From assembly GCF_001424645.1 (NCBI RefSeq), contig NZ_LMQR01000001.1:1109301-1173300 (forward strand): a stretch of DNA of 64,000 nt. The letters are read 5' to 3'. Under the pieces are notes generated by a model. That model had not been told where the DNA came from. It saw only the letters and a program-made list of their open reading frames with translations, and ran no database searches. Position 1 is the stretch's first letter. Each line of letters starts with the position of its first letter. This document shows, one piece after another, positions 27,994 to 35,170 of the stretch. The position numbers were made by a program, and so were the translations under genes. The DNA is from Frigoribacterium sp. Leaf415. Its GTDB lineage: Bacteria; Actinomycetota; Actinomycetes; Actinomycetales; Microbacteriaceae.

Positions 27994-29442
27994 ATGAGAC
28001 GCGCAAAGATCGTCGCCACCCTCGGGCCGGCGACGTCGAGCTACGACGACATCCGGGCGATCATCGACGCCGGCGTCGACGTCGCCCGCATGAACCTCAG
28101 CCACGGCAGCTACGACGTCCACGAGGGCGTCTACGCGAACGTCCGCCAGGCGTCCGCCGACTCGGGTCGCGCCGTCGCGGTCCTCGTCGACCTGCAAGGC
28201 CCCAAGATCCGTCTCGGCAAGTTCGCCGACGGCCCGCACGATCTCGAGGTCGGCGACGTCTTCAAGATCACCACCGACGAGATCCTGGGCTCCAAAGAGA
28301 TCTGCGGCACGACGTTCAAGGGTCTTCCCGACGACGTCAAGGCGGGTGACCCGCTCCTGATCGACGACGGCCGCGTCAAGCTCCGCGTCCTCGAGACCGA
28401 CGGGACCGTCGTGACGACCGAGGTCGTCGTCGCCGGCACCGTCTCGAACAACAAGGGCATCAACCTCCCGGGCGTGGCGGTCAACGTCCCCGCCCTCTCC
28501 GACAAAGACGAGGCCGACCTGCGCTGGGGCCTCCAGCTGGGTGCCGACCTGATCGCCCTCTCGTTCGTGCGTGACGCGGACGACGTCGTGCGCGTGCACG
28601 AGATCATGGCCGAAGAGGGCCGCAAGGTCCCCGTCTACGCGAAGATCGAGAAGCCCCAGGCCGTCGACAACCTCGAGGCGATCATCGACGCGTTCGACGG
28701 CATCATGGTCGCCCGCGGCGACCTCGGCGTCGAGCTGCCCCTCGAGGCCGTGCCCATCGTGCAGAAGCACGCGGTCGAGCTGTCGCGTCGCATGGCCAAG
28801 CCGGTCATCGTCGCCACCCAGATGCTCGAGTCGATGATCTCGAGCCCGATCCCCACGCGTGCCGAGACCTCCGACGTCGCCAACGCCGTCCTCGACGGCA
28901 CCGACGCGGTCATGCTCTCGGGCGAGACGAGCGTCGGCGAGTACCCCGTCATCACGGTGCAGACCATGGCGCGCATCGTCGCCTCCACCGAAGAGCACGG
29001 TCTCGAGCGCATCCCCCCGCTGGGCACCCGTCCCCGCACCCAGGGCGGCGCCATCACGCTGGCCGCGGCCGACGTCGCCGAGTTCGTCCAGGCGAAGTTC
29101 CTCTGCGTCTTCACCGAGTCTGGTGACTCGGTCCGTCGCATGTCGCGTCTGCGCCACTCGATCCCCATCCTGGCCTTCACGCCCAACGAGGCCATCCGAC
29201 GCCGCATGGCGATCAGCTGGGGTGTGCAGTCCTACCTGGTCGAGACCGTCACGCACACCGACGCGATGTTCGCGCAGGTGGACGACATCCTGCTCGGCAA
29301 CGATCTCGCCGAGTCGGGCGACAAGGTCATCGTGATCGCCGGGTCCCCTCCCGGGATCGCGGGTTCGACGAACGACCTCCGGGTGCATCGGGTGGGCGAC
29401 GCCCACGGCGAGGCCGCCCCGGCCTACGCGTCGCAGCCCTGA
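27994..29442 (+). CDS. pyk: Pyruvate kinase
   Basis: The last glycolytic step, PEP + ADP to pyruvate + ATP. The 482 residues start MRRAKIVATLGPATSSYDDI and include ARMNLSHGSYDVHEG, the active-site segment VYAKIEKPQAVDNLEAIIDA, MVARGDLGVELPLEAVPIVQ and MLSGETSVGEYP. Domain order A-B-A-C is complete. The ATG is preceded by ACGGAAC, a weak site. It stands alone between two hairpins. Confidence 0.97.
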   Translation: MRRAKIVATLGPATSSYDDIRAIIDAGVDVARMNLSHGSYDVHEGVYANVRQASADSGRAVAVLVDLQGPKIRLGKFADGPHDLEVGDVFKITTDEILGSKEICGTTFKGLPDDVKAGDPLLIDDGRVKLRVLETDGTVVTTEVVVAGTVSNNKGINLPGVAVNVPALSDKDEADLRWGLQLGADLIALSFVRDADDVVRVHEIMAEEGRKVPVYAKIEKPQAVDNLEAIIDAFDGIMVARGDLGVELPLEAVPIVQKHAVELSRRMAKPVIVATQMLESMISSPIPTRAETSDVANAVLDGTDAVMLSGETSVGEYPVITVQTMARIVASTEEHGLERIPPLGTRPRTQGGAITLAAADVAEFVQAKFLCVFTESGDSVRRMSRLRHSIPILAFTPNEAIRRRMAISWGVQSYLVETVTHTDAMFAQVDDILLGNDLAESGDKVIVIAGSPPGIAGSTNDLRVHRVGDAHGEAAPAYASQP

Positions 29443-29462
29443 CACACCGCGACATCTCTGGC

Positions 29463-29498
29463 GAAGCCGGGGCGATCCCATCGGATCGTCCCGGCTTC
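29463..29498 (+). terminator. Terminator hairpin after pyk
   Basis: A 16-bp stem (GAAGCCGGGGCGATCC pairing with GGATCGTCCCGGCTTC, one G-T pair) with a four-base loop lies ~20 bases after the pyk stop. There is no T-run, as is usual in this window. Confidence 0.8.
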
Positions 29499-29515
29499 GT
29501 CGTGTCGGCGGGGCG

Positions 29516-29521
29516 TACGCT
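29516..29521 (+). promoter_or_regulatory. -10 element TACGCT of the small membrane protein gene
   Basis: TACGCT ends six bases before the ATG at 29528, the leaderless spacing seen at several other genes here; it supports that start codon. Confidence 0.5.
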
Positions 29522-29527
29522 CACGGC

Positions 29528-30154
29528 ATGTCCGTGGACGCCCGACACCCCTCGTGCTTCGTATTCGAGGCCCGTCTGTACGTCGTACCGTCGTGGAGCG
29601 GTCACGGCGTGGCCGAGACGCGACGCAGCCTCGGCCCCGAGATCCGGGAGACCAGCCGAGGAGGCGCGGGGCCGGGCCGGTGGGCGGCTCTCGGTGCCCT
29701 CGTCGGCGGCTCGTTCCTCGGGGGAGTGGCCGCGACCGTGTGGCGGGTCGACGGCCTCTGGGCACTGTCGCTCGTCTTCGTCCTGGGTGCCGGGGTCGGT
29801 GCCGTGCTCGCCATCGGGACCCGGACGATCTTCCACGAGGGAGCGGGCGACCAGGTAGCAGCGGTCGAGGCCCCGAATCCGTCGGATCGACGCCTTCCGG
29901 CCGTCGAGGTCCCCTGGGACGTGGCCCGCGCGGCTCCCGAGGACTCCACCGGGGACGAACTCGTCCTCTGGTCGACCCTGACCAGCCGGTACCGCGACGC
30001 CCGAGAAGCCCTCGTCGCCGGTGGCGGTGACGACGACCGGTTCACCGACCCCCGCGAGGCCGGAGCACGAATGGCCGAGTGGGAGTCCGCCTACCGGACG
30101 GCGAGCCGGGACTACGAACCGGTGGCGCGCCTCCTCGGCTTTCCCCTGCCCTGA
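29528..30154 (+). CDS. Unknown two-helix membrane protein
   Basis: I do not recognise this 208-residue protein. It has a polar N-terminus (~50 residues), two hydrophobic Gly/Ala-rich helices at about 52-71 and 76-97, and a ~110-residue acidic C-terminal region that could form helices (DELVLWSTLTSRYRDAREAL, ARMAEWESAYRTASRDYEPV). No catalytic motif is visible. The ATG has no ribosome-binding site but a TACGCT -10 lies six bases before it, so leaderless expression is likely. Codon use resembles the neighbours. It faces cspA, with a shared terminator between them. Confidence 0.7.
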   Translation: MSVDARHPSCFVFEARLYVVPSWSGHGVAETRRSLGPEIRETSRGGAGPGRWAALGALVGGSFLGGVAATVWRVDGLWALSLVFVLGAGVGAVLAIGTRTIFHEGAGDQVAAVEAPNPSDRRLPAVEVPWDVARAAPEDSTGDELVLWSTLTSRYRDAREALVAGGGDDDRFTDPREAGARMAEWESAYRTASRDYEPVARLLGFPLP

Positions 30155-30189
30155 CGTCACGATCTCTCGCACTCGTGCCGGGGACGGAG

Positions 30190-30223
30190 AAAGCCCCGAC
30201 CCGCGTGAGCGGATCGGGGCTTT
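30190..30223. terminator. Bidirectional terminator between the unknown gene and the csp gene
   Basis: AAAGCCCCGACCCGC pairs with GCGGATCGGGGCTTT (15 bp, one mismatch) around a four-base loop. With A-runs on one side and T-runs on the other, it can end both convergent transcripts. Confidence 0.85.
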
Positions 30224-30278
30224 CGGTTCAGTGGCGGGCGAGCCCGCCGACTGACGGCGTCACGAGGACGCCACCGAG

Positions 30279-30482
30279 TCAGATGACGCGGATGTTCTCG
30301 GCCTGGAGGCCCTTGTTGCCCTGAGCCGTGTCGAACTCGACCTTCTGGTTCTCTTCCAGGTTGCGGTAGCCGTCGCCGGCGATCGCGGAGAAGTGCGCGA
30401 AGACGTCAGTGGTTCCGTCGTCGGGGGTGATGAAGCCGAAGCCCTTTTCGGAGTTGAACCACTTAACGGTGCCTGTTGCCAT
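30279..30482 (-). CDS. Cold-shock protein (CspA family)
   Basis: A 67-residue single cold-shock domain that binds single-stranded RNA/DNA. It begins [20 protein letters not shown], containing RNP1 (KGFGFITP), with RNP2 in VFAHFSAI and the C-terminal [10 protein letters not shown]. The ATG is preceded on the minus strand by AAGGAAAT. Its base composition near the start is noticeably more AT-rich than the surroundings (ATAGAAAAATGGCAACAGG), typical of highly expressed csp genes. A long leader lies upstream. Confidence 0.95.
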   Translation of the reverse strand: MATGTVKWFNSEKGFGFITPDDGTTDVFAHFSAIAGDGYRNLEENQKVEFDTAQGNKGLQAENIRVI

Positions 30483-30795
30483 TTTTCTATTTCCTTCAAT
30501 CAGAGTTGTCGATCCCGATTTCGAGATCGCTCGTCGCGGTGCCTTTTTGTCCGCTCCCTCTGAGAACGACGCCACCGTCGGAACCCCTCTCGGTGAGAGG
30601 AGGCCTCCGGCACGTCGCGAGATACAAATGCGTAACACAACAACCAGTTCCATCAGCGTAGTGCACGGAGGCCCGCGGGCACACCCTCTGAGCAGAACTC
30701 GTGTCGGCGTGTCGCCTCGACGGCCGGACGAGGCAAGGCGAGCCACATCTCGTCGGCACGGTCACGACAGGGCTGGTGCTCGTTCGCGCCGGGGC
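30483..30795 (-). promoter_or_regulatory. Gene-free leader/promoter region of the csp gene
   Basis: This 313-base gap holds no gene I can support. It contains the ribosome-binding site, an imperfect hairpin at ~30586-30600 (CCTCTC/GAGAGG) and an unusually AT-rich patch at ~30625-30645 (minus strand TTGTGTTACGCATTTGTATC) that may be the promoter. That would give an mRNA leader of roughly 140 nt, a feature of cold-shock genes. The rest is tRNA-proximal sequence. Confidence 0.4.
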
Positions 30796-30881
30796 TGGTG
30801 CCGGATGTGGGACTCGAACCCACACGCCCTCACGGACAGAGCATTTTGAGTGCTCCGCGTCTGCCATTCCGCCAATCCGGC
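30796..30881 (-). tRNA. tRNA-Leu (CAA)
   Basis: On the minus strand the acceptor arms GCCGGAT and ATCCGGC pair, and CCA is encoded at the 3' end. The anticodon arm is GAGCA-CTCAAAA-TGCTC, giving anticodon CAA for UUG codons. A long class II variable arm (TGTCCGTGAGGGCG region) and the T arm GTGGG-TTCGAGT-CCCAC are intact. UUG is a rare leucine codon in this GC-rich window, consistent with a minor tRNA. It is divergent from the response regulator gene. Confidence 0.93.
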
Positions 30882-30907
30882 GCACAACAACCAGGTCGAC
30901 AATACCG

Positions 30908-30913
30908 TAGGCT
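30908..30913 (+). promoter_or_regulatory. -10 element TAGGCT of the PdtaR-like gene
   Basis: TAGGCT ends seven bases before GTG 30921, consistent with leaderless expression. An overlapping minus-strand TACGGT (30904-30909) could serve the divergent tRNA-Leu. Confidence 0.5.
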
Positions 30914-30920
30914 TCACGTC

Positions 30921-31526
30921 GTGAGTGACCAGGAAGCAACCCCAGCAGCACCCCGTCGCGTCGTCGTGGCCGAAGATGAGTCCCTCATCCGCCTCGACAT
31001 CGTCGAGATCCTCCGCGACAACGGTTTCGAGGTGGTGGGCGAGGCCGGAGACGGCGAGACCGCCGTCGCCCTCGCGACCGAGCTGCGCCCCGACCTCGTC
31101 ATCATGGACGTCAAGATGCCCCAGCTGGACGGCATCTCCGCCGCCGAGCGGCTCTCGAAGGCGCACATCGCGCCGGTCGTCCTGTTGACCGCGTTCAGCC
31201 AGAAAGAGCTCGTCGAGCGGGCGAGCGAGGCCGGCGCCCTCGCCTATGTCGTGAAGCCCTTCACGCCGAACGACCTGCTGCCCGCGATCGAGATCGCCCT
31301 CTCGCGGTACGCACAGATCATCACGCTCGAGGCCGAGGTCGCCGACCTGGTCGAGCGGTTCGAGACCCGCAAGCTCGTCGACCGGGCCAAGGGCCTGCTG
31401 AACGAGAAGATGGGGCTCACCGAGCCCGAGGCCTTCCGGTGGATCCAGAAGGCGTCCATGGACCGCCGTCTGACGATGCACGACGTCGCCCAGGCGATCA
31501 TCGAACAGCTCAGCGCCAAGAAGTAG
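30921..31526 (+). CDS. pdtaR: ANTAR-domain response regulator (PdtaR-like)
   Basis: A 201-residue two-domain regulator. The receiver domain (~12-130) has the acidic pocket AEDES, the phospho-acceptor Asp63 in LVIMDVKMPQLDG, the Thr/Ser switch VVLLTAFSQ and Lys in YVVKPFTP. The C-terminal ANTAR domain (~140-195: LVDRAKGLLNEKMGLTEPEA) binds RNA hairpin pairs to block termination. This order matches PdtaR (Rv1626) of mycobacteria, partner of the histidine kinase PdtaS, which is not in the window. GTG 30921 is chosen because homology begins there and a -10 lies seven bases upstream. Confidence 0.9.
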   Translation: MSDQEATPAAPRRVVVAEDESLIRLDIVEILRDNGFEVVGEAGDGETAVALATELRPDLVIMDVKMPQLDGISAAERLSKAHIAPVVLLTAFSQKELVERASEAGALAYVVKPFTPNDLLPAIEIALSRYAQIITLEAEVADLVERFETRKLVDRAKGLLNEKMGLTEPEAFRWIQKASMDRRLTMHDVAQAIIEQLSAKK

Positions 31527-31533
31527 TCGTCCG

Positions 31534-31582
31534 CGACGAGAGAAGGCCCGCCCCGACGATCGGGGCGGGCCTTCTCTCGTCG
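31534..31582. terminator. 22-bp perfect bidirectional terminator
   Basis: Arms 31534-31555 and 31561-31582 are perfect reverse complements (core GGCCCGCCCCG/CGGGGCGGGCC) with a five-base loop. It lies between the convergent response regulator and thioesterase genes and can serve both. Confidence 0.9.
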
Positions 31583-31587
31583 GCGGC

Positions 31588-32058
31588 CTAGTCTCGGGCG
31601 TCCGTGAGGAAGTTCGTGATGCGGACCGTGGACAGGAGGCGGCCGCGGTCGTCGGTCATGACGACCTGGTGCGTGGTCAGGGTGGAGCCGAGGTGCAGGG
31701 CCGTGCAGGTGCCCGTCACCCAGCCGGTCGCAGCCGACCGACTGTGACTGGCGTTGAGTTCGATGCCCATGGCGACGCGGCCGGCTCCGGCGTGGACGTT
31801 CGCCGCGACCGACCCGAGGGTCTCGGCCAGGACGACGTGCGCGCCACCGTGCAGGATGCCGACCGGCTGCGTGTTGCCCTCCACGGGCATCCGGCCCACG
31901 GCCCGGTCGGCGCTCATCTCGTCGATGACGATGCCCATCTTCTCGGCAAGCGCGCCGACACCCCGACGGCCGAACAGCTCGACGGCGGCGGCACTCAGGG
32001 ACGCGTCCGACGAGACGGTCCTCTCGGCGTCGTTCGGGACGGCGGACGGACTGCTCAT
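31588..32058 (-). CDS. Hotdog-fold thioesterase (PaaI/YdiI-like)
   Basis: A 156-residue single hotdog domain, predicted to hydrolyse an acyl- or aroyl-CoA thioester. The signature GILHGGAHVVLAETLGSVAA holds the HGG turn and the active-site acid on the central helix; GIELNASHSRSAATGWVTGT follows as in PaaI and 1,4-dihydroxy-2-naphthoyl-CoA hydrolases. The N-terminal ~30 residues are poorly conserved. The substrate cannot be told from sequence; menaquinone (DHNA-CoA) is one option known in the family. It is divergent from polA with 63 bases between. Confidence 0.82.
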   Translation of the reverse strand: MSSPSAVPNDAERTVSSDASLSAAAVELFGRRGVGALAEKMGIVIDEMSADRAVGRMPVEGNTQPVGILHGGAHVVLAETLGSVAANVHAGAGRVAMGIELNASHSRSAATGWVTGTCTALHLGSTLTTHQVVMTDDRGRLLSTVRITNFLTDARD

Positions 32059-32112
32059 GGTTCTCCGGGTGCTCGGACCGAGGCGCCCGGCGACGGTGTC
32101 GGGGGTGCCCGC

Positions 32113-32118
32113 TAGGCT
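32113..32118 (+). promoter_or_regulatory. -10 element TAGGCT of polA
   Basis: TAGGCT ends three bases before GTG 32122 and six before GTG 32125. By analogy with rpe and others, 32125 would be the leaderless start. Confidence 0.5.
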
Positions 32119-32121
32119 GAC

Positions 32122-34797
32122 GTGGTGACGGACGACACGAAGCCTACCCTCCTGGTCATCGACGGCCATTCCCTCGCTTTCCGGGCCTTCTACGCCCTGC
32201 CGGTCGACAGTTTCGTGAACCGCGAGGGCCAGCACACCAACGCCATCCACGGCTTCATCTCGATGCTGCTCAGCCTGCTCAAAGCCGAGAAGCCGACGCA
32301 TCTGGCCGTCGCGTTCGACATCTCGCGATTCTCCTTCCGCACCCGTGAGTACCCCGAGTACAAGGGCACCCGGTCCGAGACCCCTCCCGAGTTCGTCGGT
32401 CAGATCCCGCTCCTGCAGGAGGCGCTGCACGCCATGGGCATCACGACCATCACGAAAGAGGACTTCGAGGCCGACGACATCCTCGCGACCCTCGCCACCC
32501 GCGGTCGCGACGACGGTTACCGGGTCCTGGTGGTGTCCGGCGACCGCGACGCCATCCAGATGGTCAACGACGACGTCACCCTCCTCTACCCCTCGGCCCG
32601 AGGCGTCAGCGAGCTCACCCGATACGACCGAGACAAGGTCTTCGAGCGGTACGGCATCGAGCCCCACCAGTACCCCGAGGTCGCCGCCCTGGTCGGCGAG
32701 ACGAGCGACAACCTCATCGGCATCGACAAGGTGGGGGAGAAGACCGCCGTCAAGTGGATCAACCTCTACGGCGGTCTCGACGAGATCATCGCGCGTGCCG
32801 ACGAGATCAAGGGCGTCGTCGGGCAGAAGCTGCGCGAGCAGAAAGAGAACGCCGTCCGCAACCGCCGACTGAACCGCCTCGTCACCGACGTCGAGCTCCC
32901 GGTGGGGCCCGGCGACCTCGAGCGCCGGGGCATCGACGAGGCCGCCGTCCGTGAGCTGTTCGACAAGCTGCAGTTCCGCACCCTGCTCGACCGCGTCCTG
33001 GCCCTGTCGGAATCGACCGACGCGTCTGCCGCGAACTCGGGCGAGCCGACCGTGACGGCGGCACCCGAGGGCCTCCCCGTGGTCCGGACCCTCATCGACG
33101 AAGAACTCGCCTTCTGGCTGAAGAAACACGCGTCCGATCCCGAGAAGCCCGTCGGCCTGACCGTCGAGTACGGCGCGGACGGCATCGTCGGGCTCGGCAT
33201 CTCGTCCCTCGACGAGTCGGCGTACGTGCCCTGGGCCGCGGGTCGCGGCGACTACGTCGCCCTCGAGGCCTGGCTCGACGACGCCACGCCCAAGGTGGTC
33301 CACGACGCGAAGCGGGCCTACAAGGCGCTCTCCCGCGCCGGCCTGACCCTGACGGGCATCGTCGGCGACCCCCGGGTCGCCGCCTGGCTTCTGCGCCCGG
33401 GCCGCACGTCTTTCGCGCTCTCCGACCTCGTCTACGAACAGCTGGGCGAGACCCTGCCCGTCGGCGACCCCAACCAGCTCGTGTCCGCCGACGACGACGT
33501 CAACGTGGCCTCCGAGGCCTGGTATGTCCTCCGTCTGTCCGAGTCGCTGGTGACGGCCCTCGACGAAGGCTCTCGACGGGTGCTCACCGAGATCGAGTTG
33601 CCGCTCGTCCCGGTACTGGGCGACATGGAACTCACGGGTGTCGCGGCCGACCGCGACACGCTCAAGGCGCTCTCGCTGCGGTTGGGCGAACAGGCAGGCG
33701 AGTTGGCGTCGGCCGCCTTCGCCGAGATAGGACGAGAGGTCAACCTCGGCTCGCCCAAACAACTCCAAGAGGTGCTCTTCGAACAGCTCGAGATGCCCAA
33801 GACCCGGGCCACGAAGACGGGCTACTCGACGGACGCCGCCTCCCTGGCCGATCTGCAAGAGAAGCACCCGCACCCCTTCCTCGACCTGCTGTTGAAGCAC
33901 CGCGACGCGACGAAACTGCGTCAGATCATCGAGACGCTCGAGAAGTCGATCGCGGACGACGCCCGCATCCACACGACCTACGACCAGACGGGCACGACGA
34001 CCGGGCGCATCTCGTCCGTCGACCCCAACCTCCAGAACATCCCGGTCAAGGCCGCCGTCGGTCGCGAGATCCGTGCGGCGTTCGTGCACGGGCCCGACTA
34101 CGAGACGCTCCTCACGGCCGATTACTCGCAGATCGAGATGCGCATCATGGCGCACCTCTCGGGTGACGAGGGGCTGATCCAGGCGTTCAACGAGGGCGAA
34201 GACCTCCACCGGTTCGTCGGTGCCCGCATCTTCGGGGTGGAACCCGCCGACGTCACCCCTGCCATGCGCACGAAGGTCAAGGCCATGTCCTACGGCCTCG
34301 CCTACGGACTCAGCGCCTTCGGTCTGTCGAAGCAGCTGCGCATCGAGACGGCCGAGGCCCGCCAGCTCATGACCGACTACTTCGCCCGGTTCGGTGCCGT
34401 ACGCGAGTACCTCCGCAACGTCGTCGAGCAGGCACGCGAAGACGGTTACACCGAGACCATCTACGGTCGGCGCCGTCCCTTCGCCGACCTCAAGTCGCCG
34501 AACCGCGTCCTGCGCGAGAACGCCGAGCGAGCCGCGTTGAACGCACCGATCCAGGGCTCGGCGGCCGACATCATGAAGATCGCGATGCTCGGCGTCCGAT
34601 CCGAACTCGACGAACGAGAGATGGGCTCGCGAGTGCTGCTGCAGGTGCACGACGAACTCATCGTCGAGGTCGCACCGGGCGAGGTCGACGACGTGCGAGA
34701 GATCGTCCGCCGACGCATGAGCAGCGCTGCAGATCTGCGGGTGCCGCTCGACGTCAGCGTCGGCCTCGGCGAGAGCTGGGACGCCGCCGCCCACTGA
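32122..34797 (+). CDS. polA: DNA polymerase I
   Basis: It fills gaps in repair and removes RNA primers. The 891 residues hold a 5' nuclease domain (1-~300: LLVIDGHSLAFRAFYALPVD, EADDILATLA, VSGDRDAIQM), a 3'-5' exonuclease-like domain (~310-480) and the polymerase domain with DYSQIEMRIMAHLSGDEGL, the O-helix RTKVKAMSYGLAYGLSAFGL and the catalytic VHDE in LLQVHDELIVEV. The exonuclease metal ligands are missing: the DxE motif reads LTVEYG and the second motif Asp is Ala, so proofreading is probably absent. A Tyr replaces E. coli Phe762 in the O-helix. Two in-frame GTG codons compete as the start. Confidence 0.97.
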   Translation: MVTDDTKPTLLVIDGHSLAFRAFYALPVDSFVNREGQHTNAIHGFISMLLSLLKAEKPTHLAVAFDISRFSFRTREYPEYKGTRSETPPEFVGQIPLLQEALHAMGITTITKEDFEADDILATLATRGRDDGYRVLVVSGDRDAIQMVNDDVTLLYPSARGVSELTRYDRDKVFERYGIEPHQYPEVAALVGETSDNLIGIDKVGEKTAVKWINLYGGLDEIIARADEIKGVVGQKLREQKENAVRNRRLNRLVTDVELPVGPGDLERRGIDEAAVRELFDKLQFRTLLDRVLALSESTDASAANSGEPTVTAAPEGLPVVRTLIDEELAFWLKKHASDPEKPVGLTVEYGADGIVGLGISSLDESAYVPWAAGRGDYVALEAWLDDATPKVVHDAKRAYKALSRAGLTLTGIVGDPRVAAWLLRPGRTSFALSDLVYEQLGETLPVGDPNQLVSADDDVNVASEAWYVLRLSESLVTALDEGSRRVLTEIELPLVPVLGDMELTGVAADRDTLKALSLRLGEQAGELASAAFAEIGREVNLGSPKQLQEVLFEQLEMPKTRATKTGYSTDAASLADLQEKHPHPFLDLLLKHRDATKLRQIIETLEKSIADDARIHTTYDQTGTTTGRISSVDPNLQNIPVKAAVGREIRAAFVHGPDYETLLTADYSQIEMRIMAHLSGDEGLIQAFNEGEDLHRFVGARIFGVEPADVTPAMRTKVKAMSYGLAYGLSAFGLSKQLRIETAEARQLMTDYFARFGAVREYLRNVVEQAREDGYTETIYGRRRPFADLKSPNRVLRENAERAALNAPIQGSAADIMKIAMLGVRSELDEREMGSRVLLQVHDELIVEVAPGEVDDVREIVRRRMSSAADLRVPLDVSVGLGESWDAAAH

Positions 34798-34950
34798 ACC
34801 GACGACTCCGCCTCCCCGATGCGCGCCTCTGCCGGGCCCGCGTCCGGGAGGGGAGGGGCCGTCGGGGCGGATCGTCCTCCGGTTCGGAGGCCGCGCCTCC
34901 TCGTCCCTCATGTCCCGGGCGCACCCGATCCATGGCCCGGACGGCCCCGC

Positions 34951-35021
34951 TCGGGCATCTGATGCCCGATCGTCGGGCATCCGGCTGCCCATCGGGCAGC
35001 GAAATGCCCCTGACCCGGGCA
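34951..35021. repeat. Array of GGGCA/TGCCC half-sites with two inverted repeats
   Basis: TCGGGCAT-CTG-ATGCCCGA (34951-34969), a second TCGGGCAT (34973-34980), GCTGCCC-ATC-GGGCAGC (34984-35000), ATGCCCC (35004-35010) and CCGGGCA (35015-35021) give seven half-sites of alternating orientation in 71 bases. It may be an operator or upstream activating array, or part of the polA terminator. Confidence 0.65.
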
Positions 35022-35071
35022 CAAACGGACACGACACGCGGCACAGACTTGACCGAGCCACACAAACGGAC
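35020..35071 (+). promoter_or_regulatory. Two direct repeats CACAAACGGAC (candidate DeoR operator)
   Basis: Identical 11-mers at 35020-35030 and 35061-35071 are 41 bases apart, close to four helical turns. The second lies between the -35 and -10 of the promoter, where a bound repressor would block RNA polymerase. DeoR-family repressors commonly bind repeated sites. Confidence 0.6.
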
Positions 35072-35078
35072 TTATATA
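35049..35078 (+). promoter_or_regulatory. Promoter TTGACC-18-TATATA for the DeoR/PTS genes
   Basis: This is the best -35/-10 pair in the window, in an island of low G+C. The predicted start at about 35085 leaves an ~85-nt leader. Confidence 0.75.
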
Positions 35079-35170
35079 AGCGCAGATCAACAGCAGTTGA
35101 ACTCCTTCCGCACTTCCGCACCACCGGTCAGCCCTCGAGGCGACCGTGCAGTCCGACGACGAGGTCTTCC

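Larger units (their letters stand above)
34798..35170 (+). promoter_or_regulatory. Regulatory region of the DeoR/mannitol PTS block
   Basis: This 373-base gap has no gene. In order it holds GC-rich hairpins after polA (34876-34890 and the overlapping palindrome 34886-34900), an array of GGGCA/TGCCC half-sites (34951-35021), two copies of CACAAACGGAC, a strong promoter, a small inverted repeat TCAAC-AGCA-GTTGA (35087-35100) at the expected transcript start, and a ~85-nt leader. Confidence 0.7.

Noticed and set aside
31588..35124. Long minus-strand ORF running through polA into the thioesterase
   Set aside because: Only the last ~156 codons show a protein family (hotdog); the rest is polA antisense. 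I annotated the short gene only.
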